A stretch of DNA of 64,000 bases from Arion vulgaris. Taxonomy: Eukaryota; Mollusca; Gastropoda; Stylommatophora; Arionidae. Under the pieces are notes generated by a model that saw only the letters and a list, made by a program, of their open reading frames with translations, did no database searches and was not told the DNA's origin. The position numbers and the translations under genes were made by a program. Below, one piece after another: positions 52,831 to 63,625 of this stretch. The stretch spans positions 47,223,363 to 47,287,362 of the forward strand of contig CM036756.1 of assembly GCA_020796225.1 (NCBI GenBank). Direction: 5' to 3'. Positions within the stretch are counted from its first letter, which is position 1, and each line of letters opens with the position of its first letter.

Positions 52831-53130
52831 AGTGGTCAACTGTTTACTTTGTGCATTCTGAAAGTGTTGGGTTCCAATCCTGACCTAATCGTTTAGTTCA
52901 GGAGTGCCGTGTCTCCTAAAATTGTTGCTTGAGCTAGGAAATCTGCGGAATACTCCCGGCAGGTAGTCTATCATTTCTGAAGAGAAGGACAGAGCCACAT
53001 GGGGAAACTGTTACTTGAGCTACGAAATCTGCGGAATACTCCCTGCAGGTAGTCTATCATTTCTGAAGAGAAGGACAGAGCCACATGGGGAAATCGGGTG
53101 TAATGAAGTCAATCCTTCGTCTTGATACTT
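52825..53130 (+). repeat. SINE family A with 87-bp internal duplication
   Basis: Head degraded (GGAAGTGGTCAACTGTTTAC), B box GGTTCCAATCC, then TTGTTGCTTGAGCTAGGAAA ... GAGCCACATGGGGAAA repeated at 52921 and 53008, and tail GTAATGAAGTCAATCCTTCG. The duplicated segment overlaps the one expanded in the SINE at 28798. Confidence 0.85.
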
Positions 53131-53331
53131 ACAAAAATATACACACGAGCTTTAATTTCTTCTCACCACTCTCTTATTTTGGATGTTGTCTTTCTAGAGT
53201 TACTAGTCCATCAAGAAAACTCACATATCTGTTGTGGTGTGTCTTATCGCATGGTCGAACTTCCTACTAAAATAAGGATCAAATTCGAAAATTAATTTTG
53301 TTCGTTTGCCCGCTGTAAATTTAGATGTCGT

Positions 53332-53535
53332 CACGCCCGAGTGGTTACCGGGGTCGAAATTTGGGTGTAAAGAATAGAACCACTATTACCTGCCGTGCAT
53401 GTCGTAAGAGGCAAATAAGGAGGATGGTCGTGGGGCTAGCTACCCCACACCGTAGAAAACACTAGATGGCTACAGAACAGAGAGATAACTGAGTAAACGC
53501 TGGCCGAAACCGGACACATCGACGAAGGATTAGCA
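53332..53535 (+). repeat. SINE-like family B copy
   Basis: CGCCCGAGTGGTTACCGGGG, GAATAGAACCACTATTACCT, GTGCATGTCGTAAGAGGCAA, then a copy-specific body (GGGGCTAGCTACCCCAC hairpin). Confidence 0.78.
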
Positions 53536-53888
53536 CCAGAGCTCCAAATGGTGCTGAAGATGTGACGTAAAACACATCAATGCTAAGGCTGCATGAATCA
53601 GATTTCCACATGAATAGAATTTATGGGGAGATCTGGTACATCGGTCTGGGCAGTGATCGCGAGAGAGAGAGATGTCATGGCCCCTAATATGGCACTTTGG
53701 ACTGATTTTTACGTAAAGGCTTTCTTTTCTTATCACCAGTGTCCCTCGTCATTCAATGTGAACCTTACTCCGACTTCAGAGGTACCTGTAATTTAGATGC
53801 ACAAGTAAAAGATCAAGGAATATGCAATCAAATCACGTACCGTATGCACACCGAAAATGCTTATCAAAAGTTGACCTGGAATACTGGA

Positions 53889-54145
53889 ATTTCCACGGAT
53901 GTCACTAGCACAAAGTGTTATCAAATTTCCACAGATGTCACTAGCACAAAGTGTTATCAAATTTCCACGGATGTCACTAGCACAAAGTGTTATCAAATTT
54001 CCACGGATGTCACTAACACAAAGTGTTATCAAATTTCCACGGATGTCACTAGCACAAAGTGTTATCAAATTTCCACGGATGTCACTAACACAGTGTTATC
54101 AAACTTCCACGGATGTCACTAGCACAAAGTGTTATCAAATTCCCT
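53889..54145. repeat. Minisatellite, 36-bp unit, 7 copies
   Basis: Unit ATTTCCACGGATGTCACTAG + CACAAAGTGTTATCAA. Variants CACTAAC and CACAGATG; one unit is shortened near 54090. Confidence 0.94.
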
Positions 54146-54349
54146 TACTAGCGACCCTTGAAAAACAATGAAAATAGTCTAACATTAAATTTAGAACCCA
54201 TATTTGGGGAGGGGGAATGCAATGGAAATGGGACATACATAGTAAAAATCTCTCAAATAAAAGGGAAACGAGAAAAAGGACATTAGTAAGAAAATATTCT
54301 GGACATAGCTTGACTTCCAGTGGCAAAAGTGTCAACATTCGAACTGATA

Positions 54350-54440
54350 TCAGTATTTAGGGCATAAGTTTGTGGAGATCCATAATAGTACTGTTGCCAG
54401 TCAGCATGGCACATGATGAAGATGATATTATTGATAATTA
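54350..54440 (+). pseudogene. LINE 3' terminus (GAT-tailed family)
   Basis: GTTTGTGGAGATCCATAATA, then GTCAGCATGGCACATGATGA matches 7097-7150 (GATTTGTGGAGATCCATGAT...GGCACGGCACCTGATGATG). Confidence 0.75.
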
Positions 54441-55284
54441 AGACAGAAAATGGAGAGCAACAATCTACTTGTGAAAATCAAGATAAACAAAGAAACATTT
54501 GATGAAATAATAAATTGAGTTTGATTGATATTGTTTTATAGTAGTTTAAAGCATCTAAGTCGAGACACGTTTATTTGAACTTAAGAACTCAGCTTTGTGT
54601 TGTCCATACAAACAATCAAATCAAAGAATTAACTTGTTGTTGAAGAGTTCTGTTTTTAATTTATTTCGATCAAAACAGATTGTGTGTTTTATAAGGAATG
54701 AAAATATTTTCTAGTCCAGGCACGACGCTTTCAACCAAAAAAGGAGTCTTCTTTTCAGTTATATCAGGGAGTTTTAGCCTTACAAGCAAGAAAATAGAGT
54801 TTCTTGTATTAAATGCAGAAGTATTGTTAAAGTTTCTGCTTTTCCTTATATTTCCCTTGCGACAAGTACCGATGATGATTTAGATGCCAGTGCACGTCGC
54901 GGACACATTGATCACACAAGCAAACATTTGATCAAGTGTTTGACGTACGACCTGCCACGATCTGCAACGTCCAAGTCTGGCATTTAAACTCCCCAACAAC
55001 AAAACGATAGTGATGAATAGTTGCTAACAAGTGGTTAAAGTTAAACTAAGATAACACGAACCAACTTCCTTATCTCGGTCTAGATTCTCTAAACATTGTT
55101 ATGTTGGAATAGATCTAACTTCGTGGTGGAGCGTAAGAGTTAGTGATAAACAAACGATACTATATATATATATATATATAAGATGTATAGTATAAAGTGG
55201 TGTCTATATCAAGTGTGTTAGGCATGTGTCACATTCTCAAGTGAAAACCCCAACATTAATATATTAGTATGTTATGAATTATTT
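54441..55284. other. Unassigned AT-rich DNA
   Basis: Contains a (TA)n tract near 55162-55182. No gene or repeat recognised. Confidence 0.4.
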
Positions 55285-55415
55285 GCTGAGAGAGGTAGGA
55301 AATATCGGTCTCAATTCCATGGAGATTGAGCAAGTTGCCTAGGATAGAGCGGTATTGAGAAATTGCTTGCAGGCCCTATGTAACCTATAACGGTACGAGA
55401 GGAATTATTATTATT
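55285..55415 (+). pseudogene. LINE 3' end ('YNGTRG' family)
   Basis: GAAATATCGGTCTCAATTCC, then GATAGAGCGGTATTGAGAAA and TATAACGGTACGAGAGGAAT + (ATT)n match the ends at 18663 (minus) and 20100-20673. Confidence 0.75.
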
Positions 55416-55479
55416 ATGTTATAAATTATTTGGAATATCTTGACTCTATAATTAGTAACAATGAAGATTGTTCGAAAAA

Positions 55480-55770
55480 AGTCAGAAGATGACCAGATAT
55501 GGATTTCCAGAGAGTGGTCAGCATTAAGAAACTATGGCAGGACACAAGCAGAGAAACAAAAGTAAGATTTCTGAGAACATGCATATTTACCGTGGCAACA
55601 TATGGATGCGAATAGTGGATTATAACACAAACATTAAAAAAACAAAATTGAAGCTTTTGAAACAAGGAGTAACATGAAAGTTCTTAGAACATCCTGGACA
55701 CAGAAGAGAAAAAACATCACCTTCATATCCAGACGCACTGGCTCATCAATAACATCAGGGGTCAAAGGTA
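55480..55770 (+). pseudogene. LINE post-RT fragment, decayed
   Basis: Reads IKKLWQDTSRETKVRFLRTC, IFTVATYGCE, stop, and later TSWTQKRKNITFIS-like sequence; compare KTKIRILRACIFPVATYGRE at 25850-26290 (minus). Confidence 0.75.
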
Positions 55771-55949
55771 CATGGCGGCAACATGTGCCAGGGTTAGCGA
55801 GGGGGCGCGCTAACCAAGACCCTATCCCTACCTCCACGTGGTGACATTGGAAACAGACCTAGGATCCGGTCTGGCTAAGGGGGGCAGGGATTGGGAAGAA
55901 CTACAGGTAGGGGTACTAGTGCAAGCACGGAAAATCTATGTAGGGGCCG

Positions 55950-56365
55950 AAAATCGCTAAATAACGCACGAATCTCCTGGCAGATGTCCGCTAAAAAATT
56001 GCTAAATAATGCACGAATCTCCTGGCAGATGTCCGCTAAAAAATTGCTAAATAATGCACGAATCTCCTGGCAGATGTCCGCTAAAAAATTGCTAAATAAC
56101 GCACGAATCTCCTGGCAGATGTCCGCTAAAAAATTGCTAAATAACGCACGAATCTCCTGGCAGATGTCCGCTAAAAAATTGCTAAATAATGCACGAATCT
56201 CCTGGCAGATGTCCGCTAAAAAATTGCTAAATAATGCACGAATCTCCTGGCAGATGTCCGCTAAAAAATTGCTAAATAACGCACGAATCTCCTGGCAGAT
56301 GTCCGCTAAAAAATTGCTAAATAATGCACGAATCTCCTGGCAGATGTCCGCTAAAAATTGCCCAA
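55950..56365. repeat. Minisatellite, 45-bp unit, 9 copies
   Basis: Unit CGCTAAAAAATTGCTAAATA + ATGCACGAATCTCCTGGCAGATGTC. The only variable site seen is AATAACGCAC versus AATAATGCAC. Frames on both strands (LNNARISWQMSAKK and reverse) are repeat translations. Confidence 0.96.
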
Positions 56366-56771
56366 GTTCAAAAAGTACGAAACAGCAGCGTACGAGCGAC
56401 TGAGACCAAAATGCTAACACCCCCTGGAGTAAATGACCGAATTAAAGGTATGAGAGGTGCATCCCAAAGCTGAGACGTGGAGTGAAAACTCGGTGTACGA
56501 GTCAAAATCCTTGTCGGAGCAGTTCCTAGGTACTGTAAATGCGACGGTAGAGGTGATCACAATGATCTTACCACAAGTAGCAGCTTCCCGTCCGATGGGA
56601 AAGGCTGCACACGAAGGGATGAGAGGTGCATCCAAATTGGAAAAGAGGACCAACTCCTCAGGAGTAAAGAGCCGCAAACAAATTGCCACCTGTAGGCTAG
56701 AATCAATAAGAAAGGTGCGTAACGAATCAAAAAGTCTCGGTTTACACGGCAGCGCAGCATCGTGACGCTAC

Positions 56772-57197
56772 ATGGGAAGGTATGCGGGAAACCTGTACAT
56801 GAGAGGCAAAGCAGGGAGAAACATATTGGGTAAAATTGACCGAGTGCAAATTCTAAAGTTGCATTCAGAGCCTAACGAAACTGCCTTCCCTGGGACAATC
56901 GGGCAAGGTACGGTTGTCAAAACAACTAATATCCCCGGAAGAACTGAGGTGGGAATGGTTGGACAAGCGCAAATCACAAAGGTTGCGTTTTTAGTGCCTA
57001 ATGAAACTGCCCTCCCTGGGACAACCGAGCAGGGTACGGTTGCAATAACAACTAACATCCCCGAAAGAACAGAGGTGGGTGAAAGCGGCGAGCGCAAAAA
57101 CTCAGTTGCGTTGATGGCGCCGATTGAAACGACCCTCTATAATATCTGTGTGCAGCCCAGACCAGTGTTTCTTGGAGACAGGGAACATACGGGGTAA
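56772..57197 (+). CDS. Hypothetical open frame, 141 codons, with an internal repeat
   Basis: Not recognised. After MGRYAGNLYMRGKAGRNILG a segment PNETAFPGTIGQGTVVKTTN recurs as PNETALPGTTEQGTVAITTN, followed by IPGRTEVG and IPERTEVG. Two diverged copies with conserved reading frame suggest it was once coding, since period (about 129 bp) is a multiple of 3. No signal peptide, transmembrane segment or catalytic motif is apparent. It could equally be an accidental frame over an old duplication. Confidence 0.25.
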   Translation: MGRYAGNLYMRGKAGRNILGKIDRVQILKLHSEPNETAFPGTIGQGTVVKTTNIPGRTEVGMVGQAQITKVAFLVPNETALPGTTEQGTVAITTNIPERTEVGESGERKNSVALMAPIETTLYNICVQPRPVFLGDREHTG

Positions 57198-57891
57198 AAT
57201 TCTTTGCAATTTCCCGAAGCGGCTGAGAATACTCCTACTCAGGAACAAACTCACCGTGGGTAAAAAAGTATGGCCGATAATGCAAAGGATTGACTGGTAC
57301 AACCCCAAGCATTGGCTAAGGGCAATACTTTTCGGACGCCGATCATCCTACATAGATGACGTCCTAGTGTCATGGCTCAGATCACATAAAGGCTAAGCAT
57401 ACTACCAACATATGATCGTTTGTTTGACAAAGCAACACAAAAAGGTGATACTTCCTGTAACTAGCCCGAGAAGGGTCGAGATCGTTAGATCGTAGATCTA
57501 AGCCCAAATTTATGGCACAAAAAGATCATTAAAGAGAGGTTATCTTACGTTGTGTACGGAACGACCTCACCAAAGGCAGGAAAGCTGTTAGAGAAGGCAC
57601 CCGATATGCCCTCACTAAAACTAACTCTGTCCGAGAAAAGTTACAAGGACATCAGGTCTCCTGCAACGATCACTCTTAAAGGATCTAAGCTTCAAGTACC
57701 TCAGAAGTCGACGAGGCTGTCCATATGGTTGAGGGATGCATGTAAAAGGGTAATATAGGCCTATGCAAAAGTCAGTCAGAAGCACAATACCAGGCGTCAT
57801 GACTTTACGCCTGAATTAATAGCGGGTGAACGAAAGAAGAAGAAGACAATAACATCATGTGCCGATGACTATAACAAGATGAAATATTTTG

Positions 57892-57942
57892 TTAAACGTT
57901 AAACGTGACGTGATGTTAAACGTTAAACGTGACGTTTAAGAA
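57892..57942. repeat. Short tandem repeat, about 26 bp x 2, with AACGTT palindromes
   Basis: GTTAAACGTTAAACGTGACG occurs twice. Confidence 0.8.
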
Positions 57943-57999
57943 TAATGGTTTGGAGAGAACATGTTATAGAAGACATGGTTCACATTCTTATTTTATGTA

Positions 58000-58080
58000 G
58001 CCTCAGTCAGTTTTATTCGATTTAGTGTAACTTATGGGTATACTTTTTTGTTCTCTTCCCTGTTCATGGTATATGGAATA
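58000..58080 (-). pseudogene. Very short LINE fragment
   Basis: CCTCAGTCAGTTTTATTCGA ... TTCTCTTCCCTGTTCATGGTATATGG resembles 26055-26130 (LINE, minus): CATCAGTCAGTTTTCTTTGA ... TTCTCTTCTCTGTCCAAGATATACGG. Confidence 0.6.
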
Positions 58081-58296
58081 TTCATATCTGGGAACTGAAC
58101 TATTTTGGTAACTTTAACCGTCCTAGTGGTTCATGGAGAACAATAAGGGAGGGAATAGTTCCAGAAAGACGAAGCAGATCGATCAAAACAACGGTAGCAA
58201 CACGACCTTTTTAAAAAACTGAAAACAAAGGTAGTGGAGGGAGGCGGGAGAACTGGATAAATATCGAGTCTATTATGTAGTTTGTGATGATAGAGG

Positions 58297-58545
58297 GATT
58301 TATAACCGAAGGACTGACGTTATTGCACCAGGTTTGACCCCATATGGCCCAGTTCCTCTCCGCAGAACTGGCACATCACATGTCGAAAGTATTGCACAAA
58401 GCACTAGCTTCGTAGCTCCGGCAACAATTGTAGGGGCCTCTGAAAAAAAATGTACTCGTGAACAGAAAGGCGCGGCTCGGTTAGGATTCGAACGTACGAC
58501 CTTCGACTTGCAAGACAAAGGCTTAACCGATTGATAAGGACATTC
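58297..58545 (-). repeat. SINE family A, near full-length minus-strand copy
   Basis: The reverse complement has CCTTTGTCTTGCAAGTCGAA, a B box GTTCGAATCC, GCGCCTTTCTGTTCACGAGT, TTGCCGGAGCTACGAAGCTA, GCCATATGGGGTCAAACCTG and GTCAGTCCTTCGG. Second best family A copy after 33119-33380. Confidence 0.87.
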
Positions 58546-58724
58546 AGCAAAGAACATGCTTCATGAAGGGACATCATCCCAGTAAAGTGTCGTTGTACAT
58601 GCTTAATTTAAGCAGAAAATTAGAGCCTATACTGCGCAGTCAATGAAAGAAGGTAAGCAAGCTTCAAAATCTGTAATTAAGACATGTGAGCTACCATAAT
58701 CTATGCCCAAGTTACTTCCATTGT

Positions 58725-59672
58725 AGAAAGTTGCAGTACTACAGTTTGACAATGTGAGTCAGTAGATGTCTACTTCCCTTGTAACAAGTTGCAGTACTAC
58801 AGTTTGACAATGTGAGTCAGTAGATATCTACTTGCATTGTAACAAGTTGCAGTACTACAGTTTGACAATGTGAGTCAGTAGATATCTACTTCCCTTGTAA
58901 CAAGTTGCAGTACTACAGTTTGACAATGTGAGTCAGTAGATATCTACTTGCAGTGTAACAAGTTGCAGTACTACAGTTTGACAATGTGAGTCAGTAGATA
59001 TCTACTTGCATTGTAACAAGTTGCAGTACTACAGTTTGACAATGTGAGTCAGTAGATATCTACTTGCATTGTAACAAGTTGCAGTACTACAGTTTGACAA
59101 TGTGAGTCAGTAGATGTCTACTTGCATTGTAACAAGTTGCAGTACTACAGTTTGACAATGTGAGTCAGTAGATATCTACTTGCATTGTAACAAGTTGCAG
59201 TACTACAGTTTGACAATGTGAGTCAGTAGATATCTACTTGCATTGTAACAAGTTGCAGTACTACAGTTTGACAATGTGAGTAGTAGATATCACGCATGAA
59301 AAGTGCATACTCAGTTTGACAATGGTCAGTAATATCATTTGCATTGAAAAGTTGCAGTACTAAAAGTTTGACAATGTGAGTCAGTAGATGTCACTGATCT
59401 TTGAAAAGTTCAGTACTACATTGACAAGTGAGCATAGAATATCTACTTGCATCAACAAGTTGCAGTACTACAGTTTGACAATGTGAGTCAGTAGATATCT
59501 ACTTGCATTGTAACAAGTTGCAGTACTACAGTTTAACAATGTGAGTCAGTAGATATCTACTTGCATTGTAACAAGTTGCAGTACTACAGTTTGACAATGT
59601 GAGTCAGTAGATATCTACTTGCATTGTAACAAGTTGCAGTACTACAGTTTGACAATGTGAATGAGTAGATAT
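58725..59672. repeat. Minisatellite, 58-bp unit, about 16 copies
   Basis: Unit ACTTGCATTGTAACAAGTTG + CAGTACTACAGTTTGACAATGTGAGTCAGTAGATATCT. Variants CTTCCCTTG, GATGTCT, GCAGTG. Between 59278 and 59455 many small gaps and changes appear at once. Confidence 0.94.
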
Positions 59673-59984
59673 CGAAGAGGAAAGCATACCTGTTACTCAG
59701 AATATCGTGCTGAAAATAGATATCCCTGGTCAAAAAGCGCCACAAAAGCGACGCAACAGAACACAAAAATCCCTTTCAGAGAAAACCAAAAAAAAAAAAA
59801 AAGGAGAAACATGAAATAAACCACTTCACATTTGAAAATGTTGATTTATGATATCGAGATATACTGTCTGTTGCTTTATCAAATCAGCGGGAAAATCCAA
59901 TTAGCGTAACCCACACTTGAATATGATATTAGAATAATTATGTTAGATGGTTGTGTAATTTTGTGTCTGGATATAGGGTTTCTT
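59673..59984. other. Short coding-like stretch ending in poly-Lys, then AT-rich DNA
   Basis: Plus-strand frame 59670-59815 reads DIEEESIPVTQNIVLKIDIP, then GQKAPQKRRNRTQKSLSEKT and a run of Lys from an (A)15 tract. It has balanced residue use but is under 50 codons and its 5' side is the array. No family recognised. Confidence 0.25.
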
Positions 59985-60220
59985 CTTCTTCTTCTTCTAA
60001 CGCTCCATATCGACCACTTGTTAAACTGTCTTTGTGATTTTATGTGATCTGCGCCTAAGAGAGATTCTACGTTGTGCCAGCACATCCAATTTCAGCAACG
60101 CTTTTATTTACTAGGTAGCTTCCTACGCCCCTACCTCAATTGCCTCTTACAACATGTCTTGTAGATCGCAGTGTTACTATTTTTGCTCCCTTGCGAGCCC
60201 TGGCAAAATACACGGGTGGA
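59985..60220 (-). repeat. SINE-like family B, minus-strand copy with (GAA)n tail
   Basis: The reverse complement has GACATGTTGTAAGAGGCAAT, GCTGAAATTGGATGTGCTGG, GGTCGATATGGAGCGTTAGA, then (GAA)n. Closest to the copies at 12568 (minus) and 40138. Confidence 0.8.
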
Positions 60221-60242
60221 TATATGATTTTAAAACATTTAC

Positions 60243-60412
60243 AGAAGAAGATTGACTCTATTGTACCGGGTTCCTTCATTTGACTATTTCACACCCAGTA
60301 GATGTTGCACGTCACCTACCAGAAACATTGCACCAGATTCAAGCCCACGAACTTCAGAACGCAAGGCAATCGACTTAACTACTTCATCACGGAGATCCCT
60401 AAGTTGAAATTA
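60243..60412 (-). repeat. SINE family A, minus-strand copy with internal deletion
   Basis: The reverse complement starts GGGATCTCCGTGATGAAGTA, has CTTGCGTTCTGAAGTTCGTG, a B box GGCTTGAATCTGG, and ends GGAACCCGGTACAATAGAGT + CAATCTTCTTC. About 80 bp of the SINE middle is missing. Confidence 0.75.
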
Positions 60413-60529
60413 AACGAGTTGGATCAGCTCATCTAATTGTAGATACTTTGAACATCCGTTAGGTCAAGTTATATATCTATCACATAACTTTATCATGGGG
60501 ACGAATATAACACTACCATACAACACAAT

Positions 60530-60650
60530 ATATGGACATCGGCTCTGTCCATGCTTCTGCCCGCTTGAGTCGGGCATTGTTTGCAAGAAAGTCAGCACGC
60601 TCGTTACCCTGCACTCCAGCATGTCCAGGTGTGTACAGTCAAGTCATTTT
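60530..60650 (-). pseudogene. LINE RNase H fragment at the edge of the 3-kb array
   Basis: The minus strand reads LYTPGHAGVQGNERADFLAN, then NARLKRAEAWTEP. 'W.PGHaGv.GNErAD.LA' is the last conserved box of LINE RNase H, with its catalytic Asp. The array begins immediately on its upstream side. Confidence 0.75.
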
Positions 60651-63625
60651 CCTTCAATATCTGCACTAACTAACAGTCACACAACACAATTGGTCGGTTA
60701 CTTCGACTGCTTTAGAATATCTGCACTAACTGACAGTCATACAACACAATTGGTTACTTCGACTGCGTTAGAATATCTGCACTAACTGACAGTCATACAA
60801 CACAATTGGTTACTTCGACTGCGTTAGAATATCTGCACTAACTGACAGTCATACAACACAATTGGTCGGTTACTTCGACTGCGTTAGAATATCTGCACTA
60901 ACTGACAGTCATACAACACAATTGGTTACTTCGACTGCGTTAGAATATCTGCACTAACTGACAGTCATACAACATAATTGGTCGGTTACTTCGACTGCGT
61001 TAGAATATCTGCACTAACTGACAGTCATACAACACAATTGGTTACTTCGACTGCGTTAGAATATCTGCACTAACTGACAGTCATACAACACAATTGGTTA
61101 CTTCGACTGCGTTAGAATATCTGCACTAACTGACAGTCATACAACACAATTGGTTACTTCGACTGCGTTAGAATATCTGCACTAACTGACAGTCATACAA
61201 CACAATTGGTCGGTTACTTCGACTGCGTTAGAATATCTGCACTAACTGACAGTCATACAACACAATTGGTTACTTCGACTGCGTTAGAATATCTGCACTA
61301 ACTGACAGTCATACAACACAATTGGTTACTTCGACTGCGTTAGAATATCTGCACTAACTGACAGTCATACAACACAATTGGTCGGTTACTTCGACTGCGT
61401 TAGAATATCTGCACTAACTGACAGTCATACAACATAATTGGTCGGTTACTTCGACTGCGTTAGAATATCTGCACTAACTGACAGTCATACAACACAATTG
61501 GTCGGTTACTTCGACTGCGTTAGAATATCTGCACTAACTGACAGTCATACAACACAATTGGTTACTTCGACTGCGTTAGAATATCTGCACTAACTGACAG
61601 TCATACAACATAATTGGTCGGTTACTTCGACTGCGTTAGAATATCTGCACTAACTGACAGTCATACAACACAATTGGTTACTTCGACTGCGTTAGAATAT
61701 CTGCACTAACTGACAGTCATACAACACAATTGGTTACTTCGACTGCGTTAGAATATCTGCACTAACTGACAGTCATACAACACAATTGGTTACTTCGACT
61801 GCGTTAGAATATCTGCACTAACTGACAGTCATACAACACAATTGGTCGGTTACTTCGACTGCGTTAGAATATCTGCACTAACTGACAGTCATACAACACA
61901 ATTGGTCGGTTACTTCGACTGCGTTAGAATATCTGCACTAACTGACAGTCATACAACACAATTGGTCGGTTACTTCGACTGCGTTAGAATATCTGCACTA
62001 ACTGACAGTCATACAACACAATTGGTCGGTTACTTCGACTGCGTTAGAATATCTGCACTAACTGACAGTCATACAACACAATTGGTTACTTCGACTGCGT
62101 TAGAATATCTGCACTAACTGACAGTCATACAACACAATTGGTTACTTCGACTGCGTTAGAATATCTGCACTAACTGACAGTCATACAACACAATTGGTTA
62201 CTTCGACTGCGTTAGAATATCTGCACTAACTGACAGTCATACAACATAATTGGTCGGTTACTTCGACTGCGTTAGAATATCTGCACTAACTGACAGTCAT
62301 ACAACACAATTGGTTACTTCGACTGCGTTAGAATATCTGCACTAACTGACAGTCATACAACACAATTGGTTACTTCGACTGCGTTAGAATATCTGCACTA
62401 ACTGACAGTCATACAACACAATTGGTTACTTCGACTGCGTTAGAATATCTGCACTAACTGACAGTCATACAACACAATTGGTCGGTTACTTCGACTGCGT
62501 TAGAATATCTGCACTAACTGACAGTCATACAACACAATTGGTCGGTTACTTCGACTGCGTTAGAATATCTGCACTAACTGACAGTCATACAACACAATTG
62601 GTCGGTTACTTCGACTGCGTTAGAATATCTGCACTAACTGACAGTCATACAACACAATTGGTCGGTTACTTCGACTGCGTTAGAATATCTGCACTAACTG
62701 ACAGTCATACAACAAATTGGTCGTTACTTCGACTGCGTTAGAATATCTGCACTAACTGACAGTCATACAACACAATTGGTTACTTCGACTGCGTTAGAAT
62801 ATCTGCACTAACTGACAGTCATACAACACAATTGGTTACTTCGACTGCGTTAGAATATCTGCACTAACTGACAGTCATACAACACAATTGGTTACTTCGA
62901 CTGCGTTAGAATATCTGCACTAACTGACAGTCATACAACACAATTGGTCGGTTACTTCGACTGCGTTAGAATATCTGCAATAACTGACAGTCATACAACA
63001 CAATTGGTCGGTTACTTCGACTGCGTTAGAATATCTGCACTAACTGACAGTCATACAACACAATTGGTCGGTTACTTCGACTGCGTTAGAATATCTGCAC
63101 TAACTGACAGTCATACAACACAATTGGTCGGTTACTTCGACTGCGTTAGAATATCTGCACTAACTGACAGTCATACAACACAATTGGTTACTTCGACTGC
63201 GTTAGAATATCTGCACTAACTGACAGTCATACAACACAATTGGTCGGTTACTTCGACTGCGTTAGAATATCTGCACTAACTGACAGTCATACAACACAAT
63301 TGGTTACTTCGACTGCGTTAGAATATCTGCACTAACTGACAGTCATACAACATAATTGGTCGGTTACTTCGACTGCGTTAGAATATCTGCACTAACTGAC
63401 AGTCATACAACACAATTGGTTACTTCGACTGCGTTAGAATATCTGCACTAACTGACAGTCATACAACACAATTGGTCGGTTACTTCGACTGCGTTAGAAT
63501 ATCTGCACTAACTGACAGTCATACAACACAATGTGTTACTTCGACTGCGTTAGAATATCTGCACTAACTGACAGTCATACAACACAATTGCTTACTTCGA
63601 CTGCGTTAGAATATCTGCACTAACT
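60650..63625. repeat. 3-kb minisatellite of 56/60-bp units, about 51 copies, higher-order 636-bp period
   Basis: Unit GGTTACTTCGACTGCGTTAG + AATATCTGCACTAACTGACAGTCATACAACACAATT (56 bp). A 60-bp form has an extra GGTC (GGTCGGTT). Marking short S, long L and long with CATAATT L', the array from about 61614 reads L'SSSLLLLSSS twice, a 636-bp block (for example 61842 versus 62478). A shortened unit at about 62714 and a third LLLL at 62944 follow. Plus-strand frames run only across LLLL blocks, because four 60-bp units keep frame. Confidence 0.95.

Larger units (their letters stand above)
55771..57850 (+). other. Unidentified 2-kb segment with short open frames and an A/G-rich tail
   Basis: Higher GC than its surroundings. 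It holds the 45-bp array (55950-56365) and plus-strand frames at 56457-56765 (102 codons), 56772-57197 (141), 57124-57396 (90) and 57552-57758 (68). The 141-codon frame contains two copies of a diverged block (NETAxPGTxxQGTVxxTTNIP). The segment ends GAACGAAAGAAGAAGAAGAC, like the LINE/SINE tails elsewhere in the window. It may be an unrecognised retroelement reading left to right, but no RT, endonuclease or RNase H motif was found. Confidence 0.4.

Noticed and set aside
58300..58557. 85-codon conserved-looking protein, also at 33109-33372
   Set aside because: The similarity between the two frames comes from both being SINE family A read in the same register. Other copies have stops.
60650..63625. 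Centromeric satellite
   Set aside because: Higher-order structure is suggestive, but only 3 kb is seen and nothing links it to a centromere.
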